Source: JABDFW01 sp035550215
GTDB taxonomy: Bacteria; Bacteroidota; Bacteroidia; Chitinophagales; Chitinophagaceae
Direction of reading: 5' to 3'
NCBI GenBank assembly: GCA_035550215.1
Contig: DASZPM010000006.1
Location: 124,001 to 188,000, forward strand
Length of the DNA: 64,000 nt
Position numbers and translations under genes: made by a program. A model generated the notes under the pieces. The model had not been told where the DNA came from. It was given only the letters and a program-made list of their open reading frames with translations, and ran no database searches. How positions within the stretch are numbered: the first letter of the stretch is position 1; each line of letters opens with the position of its first letter. Positions 25,012-33,909 of the stretch are shown piece after piece.

Positions 25012-26160
25012 TTACCCCATGTTTTGCCGCTTAAAATCGCTGGGGGTTACCCCTGTGGCCTTTTTAAACAGGGTATTGAAGGATGATTTTGAGTTAAACC
25101 CCACCTCGTACATTACCTCGAGCACCGTAATCTTTTTGTCTTTGGGGTTGGTGAGCAGGCGCTTGGCTTCTTCTACGCGGTAAAAATTGATAAATTCAAA
25201 AAAGTTTTGCTGCAAAAGCTCATTAATTACCTGGGATAGTGTTTTTGGTTTTACTTCAATTTGGGCAGCCAGTTTATTCAGGGTTATTTCCGGCTCAAGG
25301 TAAGGTTTCCAGCTTTGCATATATTGTTGTAATCTGTTTAAAAGCCGTGTTTTTTCGTCATCAGCCAGCGTGGAAGAAAGGTATTTTGCCGGTTGCGCCG
25401 CCTCCTGTATTTCTTTTTCTTCCATCACGGCAAAGAGCTCCGGGTTACGCAAAGCCTTAAAAAGCATAAATACAATAAACGACAGCAATAAAAAAATGGT
25501 AAGGCCCAGCACAAAAAAATAAGCGCCGGTGAATGATTGAAAAGAGAGATAGCCACCCACCAGGGACACAAGCATAAGCGCCAGGAAAAATACAATAAGC
25601 GCCCTGAGCCATTGCAAGGTAATTTTTTGGGCCTGGGAATATTGGTTAGATGCTGCAGCCGCGTATCGTTTTACAAGGCGAAGGCTTAAAAAAAGATAGG
25701 CAAAGAAATGAATGTAAATAACCAGCGACCCTATATAAACGCCCGGGGGCACTTTTCTTTCCACTATGGCGGTAAGTATTTCCGTTTGCTTTTCACGGCC
25801 CGCTAACAGGTAACTTACCTCTGTAACAAGAAAGAGAATGATGAACAGTAAAAAGTGCCGTAGTTTTTTATTATCAAAACGAAAATCCTTATAAATAACT
25901 GACTGTGTGTACAGGTAAATACACGGCCCGCATACCAGCAGCATATTGCTGCCCCACAATGCCAGCGGCGGAAAACTGAAGTACACCTGCTTTAACAGCA
26001 AAAATGTATCGGCAAGGTTAAGCGCTATGGCAAGAAAAAAGCTGCCCAGCAATATATTGCTTACACGCCTACCCTTGTTTGACGTACAAAAAAATACGGC
26101 GATGAACAGCGCTAAAAAAAGCACCATTAAAAACAATATATCGCTGAAGGAAAATTGCAT
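25012..26160 (-). CDS. AraC-family transcriptional regulator with membrane N-terminus
   Basis: 382 residues. The first 240 residues contain about seven membrane helices (FLMVLFLALFIAVFF and so on). The C-terminal 110 hold a double helix-turn-helix of AraC type (INKLAAQIEVKPKTLSQVIN-like, then VLEVMYEVGFNSKSSFNTLF, GVTPSDFKRQ). Such proteins sense an envelope or periplasmic signal and bind DNA directly. It lies 26 bp after the GH109-like gene on the same strand and just ahead of the Lnt-like gene. The ligand is unknown. Confidence 0.9.
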   Translation of the reverse strand: MQFSFSDILFLMVLFLALFIAVFFCTSNKGRRVSNILLGSFFLAIALNLADTFLLLKQVYFSFPPLALWGSNMLLVCGPCIYLYTQSVIYKDFRFDNKKLRHFLLFIILFLVTEVSYLLAGREKQTEILTAIVERKVPPGVYIGSLVIYIHFFAYLFLSLRLVKRYAAAASNQYSQAQKITLQWLRALIVFFLALMLVSLVGGYLSFQSFTGAYFFVLGLTIFLLLSFIVFMLFKALRNPELFAVMEEKEIQEAAQPAKYLSSTLADDEKTRLLNRLQQYMQSWKPYLEPEITLNKLAAQIEVKPKTLSQVINELLQQNFFEFINFYRVEEAKRLLTNPKDKKITVLEVMYEVGFNSKSSFNTLFKKATGVTPSDFKRQNMG

Positions 26161-26186
26161 AATAAAACTTCCCGCAGGGCAATAGG

Positions 26187-27572
26187 TTAATATTCGTCAC
26201 TAAAACCAAATACAGGTTTGCGCGTTTGCCATTTGCCTTTGGTAAAATCGGGTATCTGCTGCAGCATGCCGCCTTCTTCTATTGATTTTTCGCTTAAAGG
26301 TGTAATAGCGTACCATGTAGCAAGGTCGTACACATCCAGGGGAAATTCAGCATCACGCTTTATACACTCAACAAAAGCATTGTCTACAAAAAAGTCCATG
26401 CCTCCATGCCCTGCGCCTTCCGCATCTTTTGAATACTTTTTCCACAAAGGGTGGTCATACTCTTCCATATAACTCTTGGTATTTTCCCAGGTATGTTTTT
26501 GCGGGCTTTTATCTTCAAAATAAATAAGGCCTTCGGTAAATCCTCCTGCATGGTTATCAATCCACAACCCGTTGGTGCCCTGCACCCTGAACCCAAGATT
26601 GTATGGCCGTGGTGACGATGTATCGTGCGTTAACACTATTGTTTCGCCGTTGGCGGTTTGAATTTGCGTGGTAACAATATCACCCTCTTTAAACTTAACT
26701 TTTGCATTGGGGTGATTGGGCCCGCCCAGCGGGTTGTTAACAATAAACCTGTGCAGCCCTTTTGCTTTTGTTGCTATAGATGAGAGCGCGGTTAGCCGGT
26801 TACCACGATTAACATCAATCATTGTGGCAACAGGCCCAAGCCCGTGCGTGGGGTATAATTCTCCATTGCGTTTTACATAGTGGTTTGTTCTCCATTTAGC
26901 CTCGCTGAACCCCTGGTCGCCAAAGCCAACACCCGGGCCACCATCAGTACCGTTATTAAAAAGCACTTCCCGTAAATCATGTTCGTAGCCACCCTGCAAA
27001 TGCTGCAATTCACCAAACATGCCTTTTTGCACCATATTCATTATTGCCATAACATCCCTGCGGTAACAAACATTCTCCATCATCATCACCGGCACTTTTG
27101 TTTTTTCTACCGCGTTCACAATATCCCAGCAGTCCTGTAATTTTATTGCACCGCACACTTCAACACCGGCCTTCTTGCCCGCGTTAACTGCTGCCAACGC
27201 CTGTTCAATATGCCATTCCCATGGCGATGCAATAAGTACCGCGTCAATATCATCGCGCTTTACAAGGTTTTGAAAATCATAATTGCCATTGGTATATTCA
27301 ACAGGCGCCTTTTTATTATACCGTGCAACAATTTTTTGCGCCATAGCCATCATCTTCTTATCGGGGTCTGCCATAGCAATCACTTCCACATCATTACGCT
27401 TTAAAAATTCATCAAGGTGGCTTTGGCCGCGCAACCCCACGCCTATCATACCCATGCGCACAACCGGCTTCTTTTCGGCAGCCAGTACTTTTAATGGTGT
27501 GGTTATCGCACTAACTGCAGCGCCCGCAGCGGCGGCATCACGTAAAAATTTTCTGCGTGTGTATGTACTCAT
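26187..27572 (-). CDS. Gfo/Idh/MocA oxidoreductase, GH109-type (alpha-N-acetylgalactosaminidase-like)
   Basis: 461 residues. A Tat signal (TRRKFLRDAAAAGAA, cleavage near residue 32) is followed by a Rossmann fold at about 36-160 (RMGMIGVGLRGQSHLDEF). GH109 marks follow: ENVCYRRDVMAIMNMV, GELQHLQGGYEHDLRE and PTHGLGPVATMIDVNRG. GH109 enzymes use tightly bound NAD to open glycosidic bonds through a 3-keto intermediate, and the founding members cut alpha-GalNAc. Related family members act on other 3-keto-sugars. Exported folded, with its cofactor, to the periplasm. The gene starts a minus-strand run with AraC and Lnt-like genes. Confidence 0.9.
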   Translation of the reverse strand: MSTYTRRKFLRDAAAAGAAVSAITTPLKVLAAEKKPVVRMGMIGVGLRGQSHLDEFLKRNDVEVIAMADPDKKMMAMAQKIVARYNKKAPVEYTNGNYDFQNLVKRDDIDAVLIASPWEWHIEQALAAVNAGKKAGVEVCGAIKLQDCWDIVNAVEKTKVPVMMMENVCYRRDVMAIMNMVQKGMFGELQHLQGGYEHDLREVLFNNGTDGGPGVGFGDQGFSEAKWRTNHYVKRNGELYPTHGLGPVATMIDVNRGNRLTALSSIATKAKGLHRFIVNNPLGGPNHPNAKVKFKEGDIVTTQIQTANGETIVLTHDTSSPRPYNLGFRVQGTNGLWIDNHAGGFTEGLIYFEDKSPQKHTWENTKSYMEEYDHPLWKKYSKDAEGAGHGGMDFFVDNAFVECIKRDAEFPLDVYDLATWYAITPLSEKSIEEGGMLQQIPDFTKGKWQTRKPVFGFSDEY

Positions 27573-27820
27573 GGTTATTATAATTAGGTGGTAAACATAA
27601 AAAAAATTGCTGATTCATTGTGATGTAATTCTTAAAAGTAACCGGCTGCCAGGCAATGTTGCTGCGTTATGTGTATTATTCACGCAAATAAAAAGACTGT
27701 TGCAAAATAATTGCGCACTTTTAAAGTTGTATGCGCAGAAAAATTTGCATATATGTTCAAAAAATGTATCTTCAAAGCCTGCTTCTTCCATCAATGTCTT
27801 AAACCAAAACGAACCCCCAT

Positions 27821-29380
27821 ATGAAAGGCTCACAAAGCGGAATCTGGAAAGTCATTTCTGCTTCATCCGTCGGCACCTTAATAGAGTGGTACGACTTTTA
27901 TATTTTTGGCAGCCTGGCGCCAATAATTTCCAAACAGTTTTTTCCGGCAAACGCAGGCACAAGCGCACTGTTAAGCACACTCGCTATTTTTGCAGCAGGC
28001 TTTATCGTGCGCCCTTTTGGCGCATTGGTTTTTGGCAGGCTGGGCGATATAGTTGGCCGTAAATACACTTTTTTACTTACGCTTATTTTAATGGGCAGTT
28101 CAACATTTGCCATTGGCCTTATACCGGGCTATAAATCTATTGGGTTTGCTGCGCCTTTAATAGTGCTGGCGCTGCGCCTTATACAGGGCCTGGCGCTGGG
28201 AGGTGAATATGGCGGCGCAGCTACTTACGTTGCCGAACACTCACCCACGAAAAAACGTGGTTTGTACACAAGCTGGATACAAACTACCGCATCCATAGGG
28301 CTTGTTGTTTCGTTGATTGTTATTATGCTGGTGCGTGAAAATATGAGTACCGGCCAGTTTAATGATTACGGCTGGCGCATCCCGTTCCTGGTATCCGCCA
28401 TACTTGTAATTATTTCAATTTACATAAGGATGCGGATGAACGAAAGCCCCCTGTTCTCTAAATTAAAAAGCGACGGCAAAACATCAGTTAACCCGCTTAA
28501 AGAAAGCTTCTCACACAAGCTAAACCTTAAAATGGTTTTACTGGCGCTGTTCGGGGCAACCATGGGGCAGGGAGTTATATGGTACACGGGCCAGTTTTAT
28601 GCCTTAAGCTTTTTGGAAAATACGTGTAAAATTAACTTTGATGATGCCATTGGCATTGTAATGAAGGCAATTATTTTTGCCACGCCATTCTTCATCTTTT
28701 TTGGCTGGCTCAGCGATAAAATAGGCAGGAAGTGGATAATGTTGTTAGGTATGCTGCTGGGCGTGCTTACTTATTTCCCCATTTACCGCACTTTTTTAAA
28801 CAATACCAACGTAACTGAAATAGCTAAAACAACCGCCGTTAAAGAAAGCACCGTGCCTGTCATAACCACTGCAACATTAGATAATAAAGATTCAGTTGTT
28901 ACTACAACAAACACTGTTACGCTGGCAAATGGTTTTGCCTATAAGCAAACCATAACAGACACAGTTAATAAAGATATGCAGGGCCAGCCGCAGCATGCAA
29001 AAACAGTGTATGCTGAAAAAAAGGTTACATCTTCAGCCTATTGGTGTTTTGTGTTCCTGGTATTTGTACAGGTACTGTATGTTACCATGGTGTATGGGCC
29101 AATTGCAGCATTTCTTGTTGAACTGTTTCCCACACGCATCCGTTATACCTCAATGTCATTGCCATATCACATTGGCAACGGGGTGTTCGGCGGCCTTGTT
29201 CCATTTTTAAGCACGCTCATCATAACATATACAAACTCTCCTTTGTCGGGGCTTTGGTATCCTGTTATTGTAGCGGCCGTATGTTTTGTTATTGGTTTAT
29301 TATACCTGTCGCCCAAAGCCAATCAGAATGTTTTGGACGATAGCAACGCATCTTTTAACCCCCTCAATACTGTTATATGA
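27821..29380 (+). CDS. MFS transporter, metabolite:H+ symporter family
   Basis: 519 residues, 12 predicted helices. N-terminal VGTLIEWYDFYIFG and GRLGDIVGRK motifs, plus GGEYGGAATYVAEHSP, are typical of the MHS (ShiA/ProP) subfamily. A long hydrophilic loop of roughly 90 residues (about 325-400) sits between two C-terminal helices, which is large for an MFS protein. It imports an organic acid or osmolyte with protons; the substrate is unknown. Its stop overlaps the start of a small membrane protein (ATGA at 29377), so the two are translationally coupled. Confidence 0.92.
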   Translation: MKGSQSGIWKVISASSVGTLIEWYDFYIFGSLAPIISKQFFPANAGTSALLSTLAIFAAGFIVRPFGALVFGRLGDIVGRKYTFLLTLILMGSSTFAIGLIPGYKSIGFAAPLIVLALRLIQGLALGGEYGGAATYVAEHSPTKKRGLYTSWIQTTASIGLVVSLIVIMLVRENMSTGQFNDYGWRIPFLVSAILVIISIYIRMRMNESPLFSKLKSDGKTSVNPLKESFSHKLNLKMVLLALFGATMGQGVIWYTGQFYALSFLENTCKINFDDAIGIVMKAIIFATPFFIFFGWLSDKIGRKWIMLLGMLLGVLTYFPIYRTFLNNTNVTEIAKTTAVKESTVPVITTATLDNKDSVVTTTNTVTLANGFAYKQTITDTVNKDMQGQPQHAKTVYAEKKVTSSAYWCFVFLVFVQVLYVTMVYGPIAAFLVELFPTRIRYTSMSLPYHIGNGVFGGLVPFLSTLIITYTNSPLSGLWYPVIVAAVCFVIGLLYLSPKANQNVLDDSNASFNPLNTVI

Positions 29381-29673
29381 ATATTATAAAACGAATATTT
29401 GGTATAATCTGGATTTTACTTGCCCCTGTTTGCCTGTATTTTCTTATAGTCAACGCGCTGCATGCTTTTGCTAAGGCTGACAAAGCCATTGAAGCCGCCG
29501 CAACAGAAGCGGCTAAAACTGCGGCAGAGGCGGCAAAAACCAATACCATTTTACAATGGAGTATTATCATCATCATATTTCTGCCGATAGCCGCCGGCCT
29601 TGTAATATTTGGCAAATACGCATTTACCGGGGAATACGATTCAACTGCTCCTGCCCAAAATACTATGGCCTGA
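29377..29673 (+). CDS. small two-helix membrane protein coupled to the MFS transporter
   Basis: 98 residues. Two membrane helices (about 10-27 and 60-80) are separated by an Ala-rich amphipathic segment (AIEAAATEAAKTAAEAAK). Start overlaps the MFS stop by 4 nt (ATGA). I believe it belongs to a DUF6814-type family found beside such transporters, but cannot confirm it. It may be an accessory subunit of the symporter. Function not established. Confidence 0.8.
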   Translation: MNIIKRIFGIIWILLAPVCLYFLIVNALHAFAKADKAIEAAATEAAKTAAEAAKTNTILQWSIIIIIFLPIAAGLVIFGKYAFTGEYDSTAPAQNTMA

Positions 29674-29742
29674 TTTTAGTACCGTTCATGGTCAATATTA
29701 ACACAACCACGGCATTTATGCAGGCTGTGCCATGACAAGTTG

Positions 29743-29750
29743 TATTTTTG
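29743..29750 (+). promoter_or_regulatory. -7 box upstream of small membrane protein
   Basis: TATTTTTG matches TAnnTTTG, 23 nt before the ATG at 29774. A partial -33 (TTTATG around 29715) has about 22-nt spacing. Pattern only. Confidence 0.4.
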
Positions 29751-29773
29751 CAAACTAAAATTGAAAAAAGAAT

Positions 29774-30055
29774 ATGTGGGCATACTTCCTGGCAAATTAT
29801 AGTAGGTACGGCTATATGCTGCTGGGGTTTTTTATCGTTTCAAAATTATTGCTGGCTTTGCTGTTTCAAAATTATGAGCGCAGCGTTGTTGGCGTGGTGT
29901 ATGCCATCTTTAAATGGTATGGGGTTATAGACCGGGACCTGGCCGAAAATACAGTTGAACGCTTTGCCATGCGGCTGCAAAATTTAATAAGCATAGTGCT
30001 GTACACTACTGCCGCGATGCTTTTGTTTATGGCCCTGCTTTTTGCAAAACAATAA
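29774..30055 (+). CDS. small membrane protein of unknown function
   Basis: 93 residues with two hydrophobic segments (about 12-30 and 68-90) and a charged middle (GVIDRDLAENTVERFAMRL). No motif I recognise. The gene has its own -7 box and sits 53 bp before gldA. A link to GldA is possible only by position. Confidence 0.65.
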   Translation: MWAYFLANYSRYGYMLLGFFIVSKLLLALLFQNYERSVVGVVYAIFKWYGVIDRDLAENTVERFAMRLQNLISIVLYTTAAMLLFMALLFAKQ

Positions 30056-30108
30056 CTTTTATATACATACTTTTAACTGTTGTACGTTTAAACAGTAAAT
30101 AAATTTTC

Positions 30109-31017
30109 ATGTCGCTGCAGGTTACCAGTTTGTTGAAGATATATGGCACGCAAAAAGCAGTTAACAATATTTCTTTTACGGTAAATAAGGGTGAAATTGT
30201 GGGCTTCCTCGGGCCTAACGGCGCAGGTAAAAGCACCACCATGAAGATTATAACCGGCTATCTTTCACCCGATGCAGGCACGGCCATGGTTTGCGGCATG
30301 GATGTGCAGGCAAAACCGCTGGAAGTAAAAAAGAAAATCGGCTACCTGCCTGAATCGAACCCGCTGTATTACGACATGTATGTACGCGAATACATAAGTT
30401 TTGTTGCCGGCATACATAAAATACACAACGTTAAACAGGCGGTTGATAATGTAATTGAGTTAACCGGCCTGACTGTTGAACGAAAGAAAAGGATAGGCCA
30501 GTTGTCAAAAGGATATAAGCAACGTGTTGGGCTGGCAGCATCATTGGTACATAACCCCGAGGTGCTGATACTGGACGAACCAACCAGCGGCCTTGACCCC
30601 AACCAGGTAATTGAAATACGCAACCTGATTAAAACCCAGGGGAAAGACAAAACGGTGCTTTTTTCGTCGCACATATTGCAGGAAGTACAGGCTATTTGCG
30701 ACAGGGTGATTATTATTAACAAAGGCGAATTGGTAGCAGACGACAGCCTTACCCATTTGCAGCAGAATGTAAGCAGCACCGTTGTAAATGTATCATTTAA
30801 AGCGCCGGTAAATGAGGCATTGCTGAAGGGTTTGCCTGCAGTTATTACTGTTACTAAATTGAACGAACTGGCGTGGCAGCTTTCCGCCAGCAATATTGAT
30901 GAAGCCCGCAAACAATTACTGGAGCTTTCTATCCGTGAAAATCTTGACATAGTGTCCTTAGGCAGCCGGGGTGACAACCTTGAGGAAGTCTTTCGCGATT
31001 TAACGCACTCAAAATAA
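30109..31017 (+). CDS. gldA: gliding-motility ABC transporter ATPase GldA
   Basis: 302 residues. Walker A GPNGAGKST at 35-43, signature LSKGYKQRVG at about 132-141, Walker B VLILDEPTSGLDP at 152-164, and a C-terminal domain of about 80 residues. The opening MSLQVTSLLKIYGTQKAVNN and SPDAGTAMVCGMDV closely follow the GldA pattern. GldA works with the GldF/GldG permeases in Bacteroidota gliding. Neither is in the window, but separation of gldA from gldFG is usual in some species. Cytosolic, membrane-associated. Confidence 0.88.
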   Translation: MSLQVTSLLKIYGTQKAVNNISFTVNKGEIVGFLGPNGAGKSTTMKIITGYLSPDAGTAMVCGMDVQAKPLEVKKKIGYLPESNPLYYDMYVREYISFVAGIHKIHNVKQAVDNVIELTGLTVERKKRIGQLSKGYKQRVGLAASLVHNPEVLILDEPTSGLDPNQVIEIRNLIKTQGKDKTVLFSSHILQEVQAICDRVIIINKGELVADDSLTHLQQNVSSTVVNVSFKAPVNEALLKGLPAVITVTKLNELAWQLSASNIDEARKQLLELSIRENLDIVSLGSRGDNLEEVFRDLTHSK

Positions 31018-31030
31018 TGCTTCGGCAAAT

Positions 31031-32284
31031 TTATTTACGCTTGTTTTGCCATAACCGCAGCCTGAAAAAAAAGTCAACTTCCAAGGGGTTTTTACCGTGC
31101 CCGTAATTTTTTGCCATGGGGGTAAAATACACTCCTGCCCTAACTCCTGCATTCCAGTGCTTAGCCATATAAAAAACCTGTGCGTTCAGCATCGCCTGGA
31201 AGGTTACTATGTTTGACCAGCTGCTGTCGCTTATTTTATCAAATGTTGCCGATGTAAGCTGGGTATCATTAACATAAACTTCTGTTGTTTCAACACCGGT
31301 TGTTAAAACTTTCGCCTGTATACCTGCCCCTGCCCACCAGTTGCCCTGCATATTATAACTGTATTCCCCTAAAAGTGATACGCCAAAAAGTTTATTTACA
31401 TACCTGGCAGTTGTTTGGGGTCGGTTGCTGCTATTTATAGTTAGATAGCTGCTGAACAATCGTGGCTTATATACTGTGGCAGCAAAAGGGTTCAATTCAA
31501 TTTCAAATAAATTTTTATCAGCCATTGCACTTACCCAAACTCCCGGCAAAAGCAGCCTGTAGGGTTGGGATGCAGCGTTCGGGCCCGCGAAATAATGCCT
31601 GGCGCTATTTAAAGGTAATTGTGCCTGCCACCCTAAACCTGCCTGCCATTTTATATTCGGTTCATCCTCTTTATTGTCATCAGTGCCACCTGCAATATTT
31701 GAAGAACTTATCCTGGTGTTATTGTTGCCCCCTGCTTTTGTTGTTTCCGTACCGGCAGCCGCAATATGTACATCGCCGGCCTTTAATGGTTCCATATTGG
31801 CAGAAGTATCATTTACCGGGTTTGAAATGCCGGGGGTTACTTTGCTGTTTGCGCCGTATTCTCCTATTTTACCTTTTTTTATAGCCGCTACACGCTTTTC
31901 GCTGCCTTTTATACTGTTTGAGAATTTATTAAAATTTACACGTTGCACCGTATCATTTTCCTGCTTCAAACTAACATCATCGTGATGTTGCCCGGCATTT
32001 GCAACAGGACTATTCTTAAGATGGCCGTCAGCGAGGTTGTTAACAGGTGTCTTTGTCATGTACCCCGCAAGGGTAGCAAACATCATTAATAAACCTATTA
32101 AAAATGGGCGATACAAAATTCCGTTGTTCACGTAAATGGCCAGGTTACCAGGGGGCAACCCGGCAACCGGAATTTCGTCATCCAGCTTTTTGCGCATATT
32201 TTCCCATGCCGCAGCCGGCGAAGGCATACCAGGAGGGAAGTCGCCTGCATTCATTAACGGATTATTTTCTACTTCATTACTCAT
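31031..32284 (-). CDS. anti-sigma-like protein with barrel-like C-terminal region
   Basis: 417 residues. The cytosolic N-terminus (PSPAAAWENMRKKLDDE) and one membrane helix at about 57-73 (LIGLLMMFATLAGYM) are typical of ECF partner proteins. After a Lys/Asn/Thr-rich linker (about 80-195) the last 200 residues are strand-rich (WQAGLGWQAQLPLN, YSYNMQGNWWAGAGIQAKVL) and end in VDFFFRLRLWQNKRK, like an outer-membrane or porin-type domain. The ATG directly follows the sigma stop. A fusion of anti-sigma and envelope sensor is plausible but unproven. Confidence 0.75.
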   Translation of the reverse strand: MSNEVENNPLMNAGDFPPGMPSPAAAWENMRKKLDDEIPVAGLPPGNLAIYVNNGILYRPFLIGLLMMFATLAGYMTKTPVNNLADGHLKNSPVANAGQHHDDVSLKQENDTVQRVNFNKFSNSIKGSEKRVAAIKKGKIGEYGANSKVTPGISNPVNDTSANMEPLKAGDVHIAAAGTETTKAGGNNNTRISSSNIAGGTDDNKEDEPNIKWQAGLGWQAQLPLNSARHYFAGPNAASQPYRLLLPGVWVSAMADKNLFEIELNPFAATVYKPRLFSSYLTINSSNRPQTTARYVNKLFGVSLLGEYSYNMQGNWWAGAGIQAKVLTTGVETTEVYVNDTQLTSATFDKISDSSWSNIVTFQAMLNAQVFYMAKHWNAGVRAGVYFTPMAKNYGHGKNPLEVDFFFRLRLWQNKRK

Positions 32285-32815
32285 TTATGAACAATATGAT
32301 TTTAAAACGGGTTTTAGCTTGCGCCGTATTTCGCTTAAATGCCATTTAATAGTACCCTCGCTTAGGCTAAGGCTTTCACCAATCTCTTTTATAGTAAACC
32401 CCTCCAGGTAAAAAAGGGTACACACCACTCTTGCTGTTGACCCTAATACATCCAGCATTGCATAAATATCTTTCCATTCCAAACCCTGCAAAGGATTATT
32501 GTCAGCAGTATTCAGTATTAGTTCATTTAGTTCACCCGTCCCCGGTTGCTTTTTTATTTTCAGTTTATCTAAGGCTGTGTTGCGTATTATTGTGTACATC
32601 CAGTTAAAAAAAGAGCCTTTTGACCCGTCAAAACTTCCAATGCTCTTATAAACTTTCAGCATGCCGTCATTTAATGCTTCCAAAGCCTCGTGGCTGTCCG
32701 CAAAAAACCTCCTCGTAAGTGCATACAGTTCAGGGTAAAACATCAGGTACAGCTTTTCCTGGCTGCGCCTGTTGTTTACGGCACACTGGTTTATTAATAT
32801 TTGCAGCTCGTTCAA
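32285..32815 (-). CDS. ECF-type sigma factor, TTG start
   Basis: 176 residues. Regions 2 (YALTRRFFADSHEALEALND, GSFFNWMYTIIRNTALDKLK) and 4 (VCTLFYLEGFTIKEIGESLSLSEGTIK-type) are present. The start is TTG at 32815-32813, since the frame is closed by TGA 21 nt upstream and there is no ATG before conserved region 2.1. AGGTAAAAG precedes it at about 10 nt as a possible ribosome-binding site. Its stop touches the ATG of the membrane partner. Likely regulates an envelope response with that partner. Confidence 0.87.
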   Translation of the reverse strand: MNELQILINQCAVNNRRSQEKLYLMFYPELYALTRRFFADSHEALEALNDGMLKVYKSIGSFDGSKGSFFNWMYTIIRNTALDKLKIKKQPGTGELNELILNTADNNPLQGLEWKDIYAMLDVLGSTARVVCTLFYLEGFTIKEIGESLSLSEGTIKWHLSEIRRKLKPVLKSYCS

Positions 32816-32841
32816 AAAATTTCTTTTACCTGTTCAGCTTA

Positions 32842-33780
32842 CTATTTATAAAAATAAGTCGTTTTTGTAAGCGTGTGCGGCCCAACATCAGGCGTTACAT
32901 ATATACTTTCTGCACAGCCCAGTGGCTTGCCGTCAGGCCTGTAAGTATATGTACGGCTGTCAGTCGTAATCAGCTTGCTGCCACCGGCCTCAAGTGCATT
33001 GTTTTCCTGCATGTACACTGTGGCATTATTATGCATTTTTTTGGGGTCTACCCATATCCATTGCGGCATAATATCATCACCTGTGTACAAAGGGTTTACA
33101 TAATTATCGTATTGATAGGTATAGGTAAAGGCTAATGAGTCGGTATGCAGGCCGTTTTCATCAGAAAAGCCATACACATTTATTTTTGTAGTATTATTAT
33201 TAGCGTCATATAAAAACACCTGGTAACCGCCCAATGTAAAGTTTCCGTTACTATAGCTGTAATCATCAATTCGTTCAACCTGGCCCGCCGCATTACGCCT
33301 GTATGCATTGCTGTCTGCACCTCCCGGCTTTTCATAAGCCACCAGTGGCGAGGTGCTGCTCACATAATAATAATCAGTATAAAAGCTGTCAACCATACCC
33401 GTACCGCCGTTTCTTCCGCCATAATAAAACCTGGTTACCCTTCCCAACCCGTCACGAATAAAAGTATTAAAATAGGTGCTGCTGCCGGCAGTGTTGCTTG
33501 CTGAGTCATACGTGTAGCTATTTTGTGTTTCTCCAACCAGCCTGTTTTGGGCATCATAGCTAAATATTATTACTTCGCTGTCAGTGTAATTTGTGTTTGA
33601 TAAGGAAGCGTTTGTATAGCGTGTATTGGATACTGATATCATTTTACCAAGCAGGTTACCAGTATTGGGTGACAAGGTAGTGTCGCCGCCGTTTGATATA
33701 TCTACCGATGAAAGTTGTTTTTGACAGGACATAGCAAAAAGGGCACAATATGCAGTAATAACCAGCATTAACCTTTTCAT
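32842..33780 (-). CDS. lipoprotein with YD/RHS-like repeats
   Basis: 312 residues. Lipoprotein signal with lipobox FAMSC (Cys19). The mature part carries repeated Tyr/Asp-rich strands such as FSYDAQNRLVGET, RDGLGRVTRFYYG, RRNAAGQVERIDDYSY and FLYDANNNTTKINVY, the pattern of RHS/YD repeats in a short form. No toxin domain is visible at the C-terminus. It is probably exposed in the periplasm or on the outer membrane. It lies upstream of the ECF sigma gene on the same strand (26 bp). Function unknown. Confidence 0.75.
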   Translation of the reverse strand: MKRLMLVITAYCALFAMSCQKQLSSVDISNGGDTTLSPNTGNLLGKMISVSNTRYTNASLSNTNYTDSEVIIFSYDAQNRLVGETQNSYTYDSASNTAGSSTYFNTFIRDGLGRVTRFYYGGRNGGTGMVDSFYTDYYYVSSTSPLVAYEKPGGADSNAYRRNAAGQVERIDDYSYSNGNFTLGGYQVFLYDANNNTTKINVYGFSDENGLHTDSLAFTYTYQYDNYVNPLYTGDDIMPQWIWVDPKKMHNNATVYMQENNALEAGGSKLITTDSRTYTYRPDGKPLGCAESIYVTPDVGPHTLTKTTYFYK

Positions 33781-33909
33781 AGTTTTTGTTTTGTACCATT
33801 AACGGTGATGATGAAGCCAAAGGTTGGGGAATGAAAAAAAATTTATGTAAGCGATAAATGCACAGGACAGTTACGTAAATTGGCATAATTAATTTTTAAT
33901 GATTACAAT

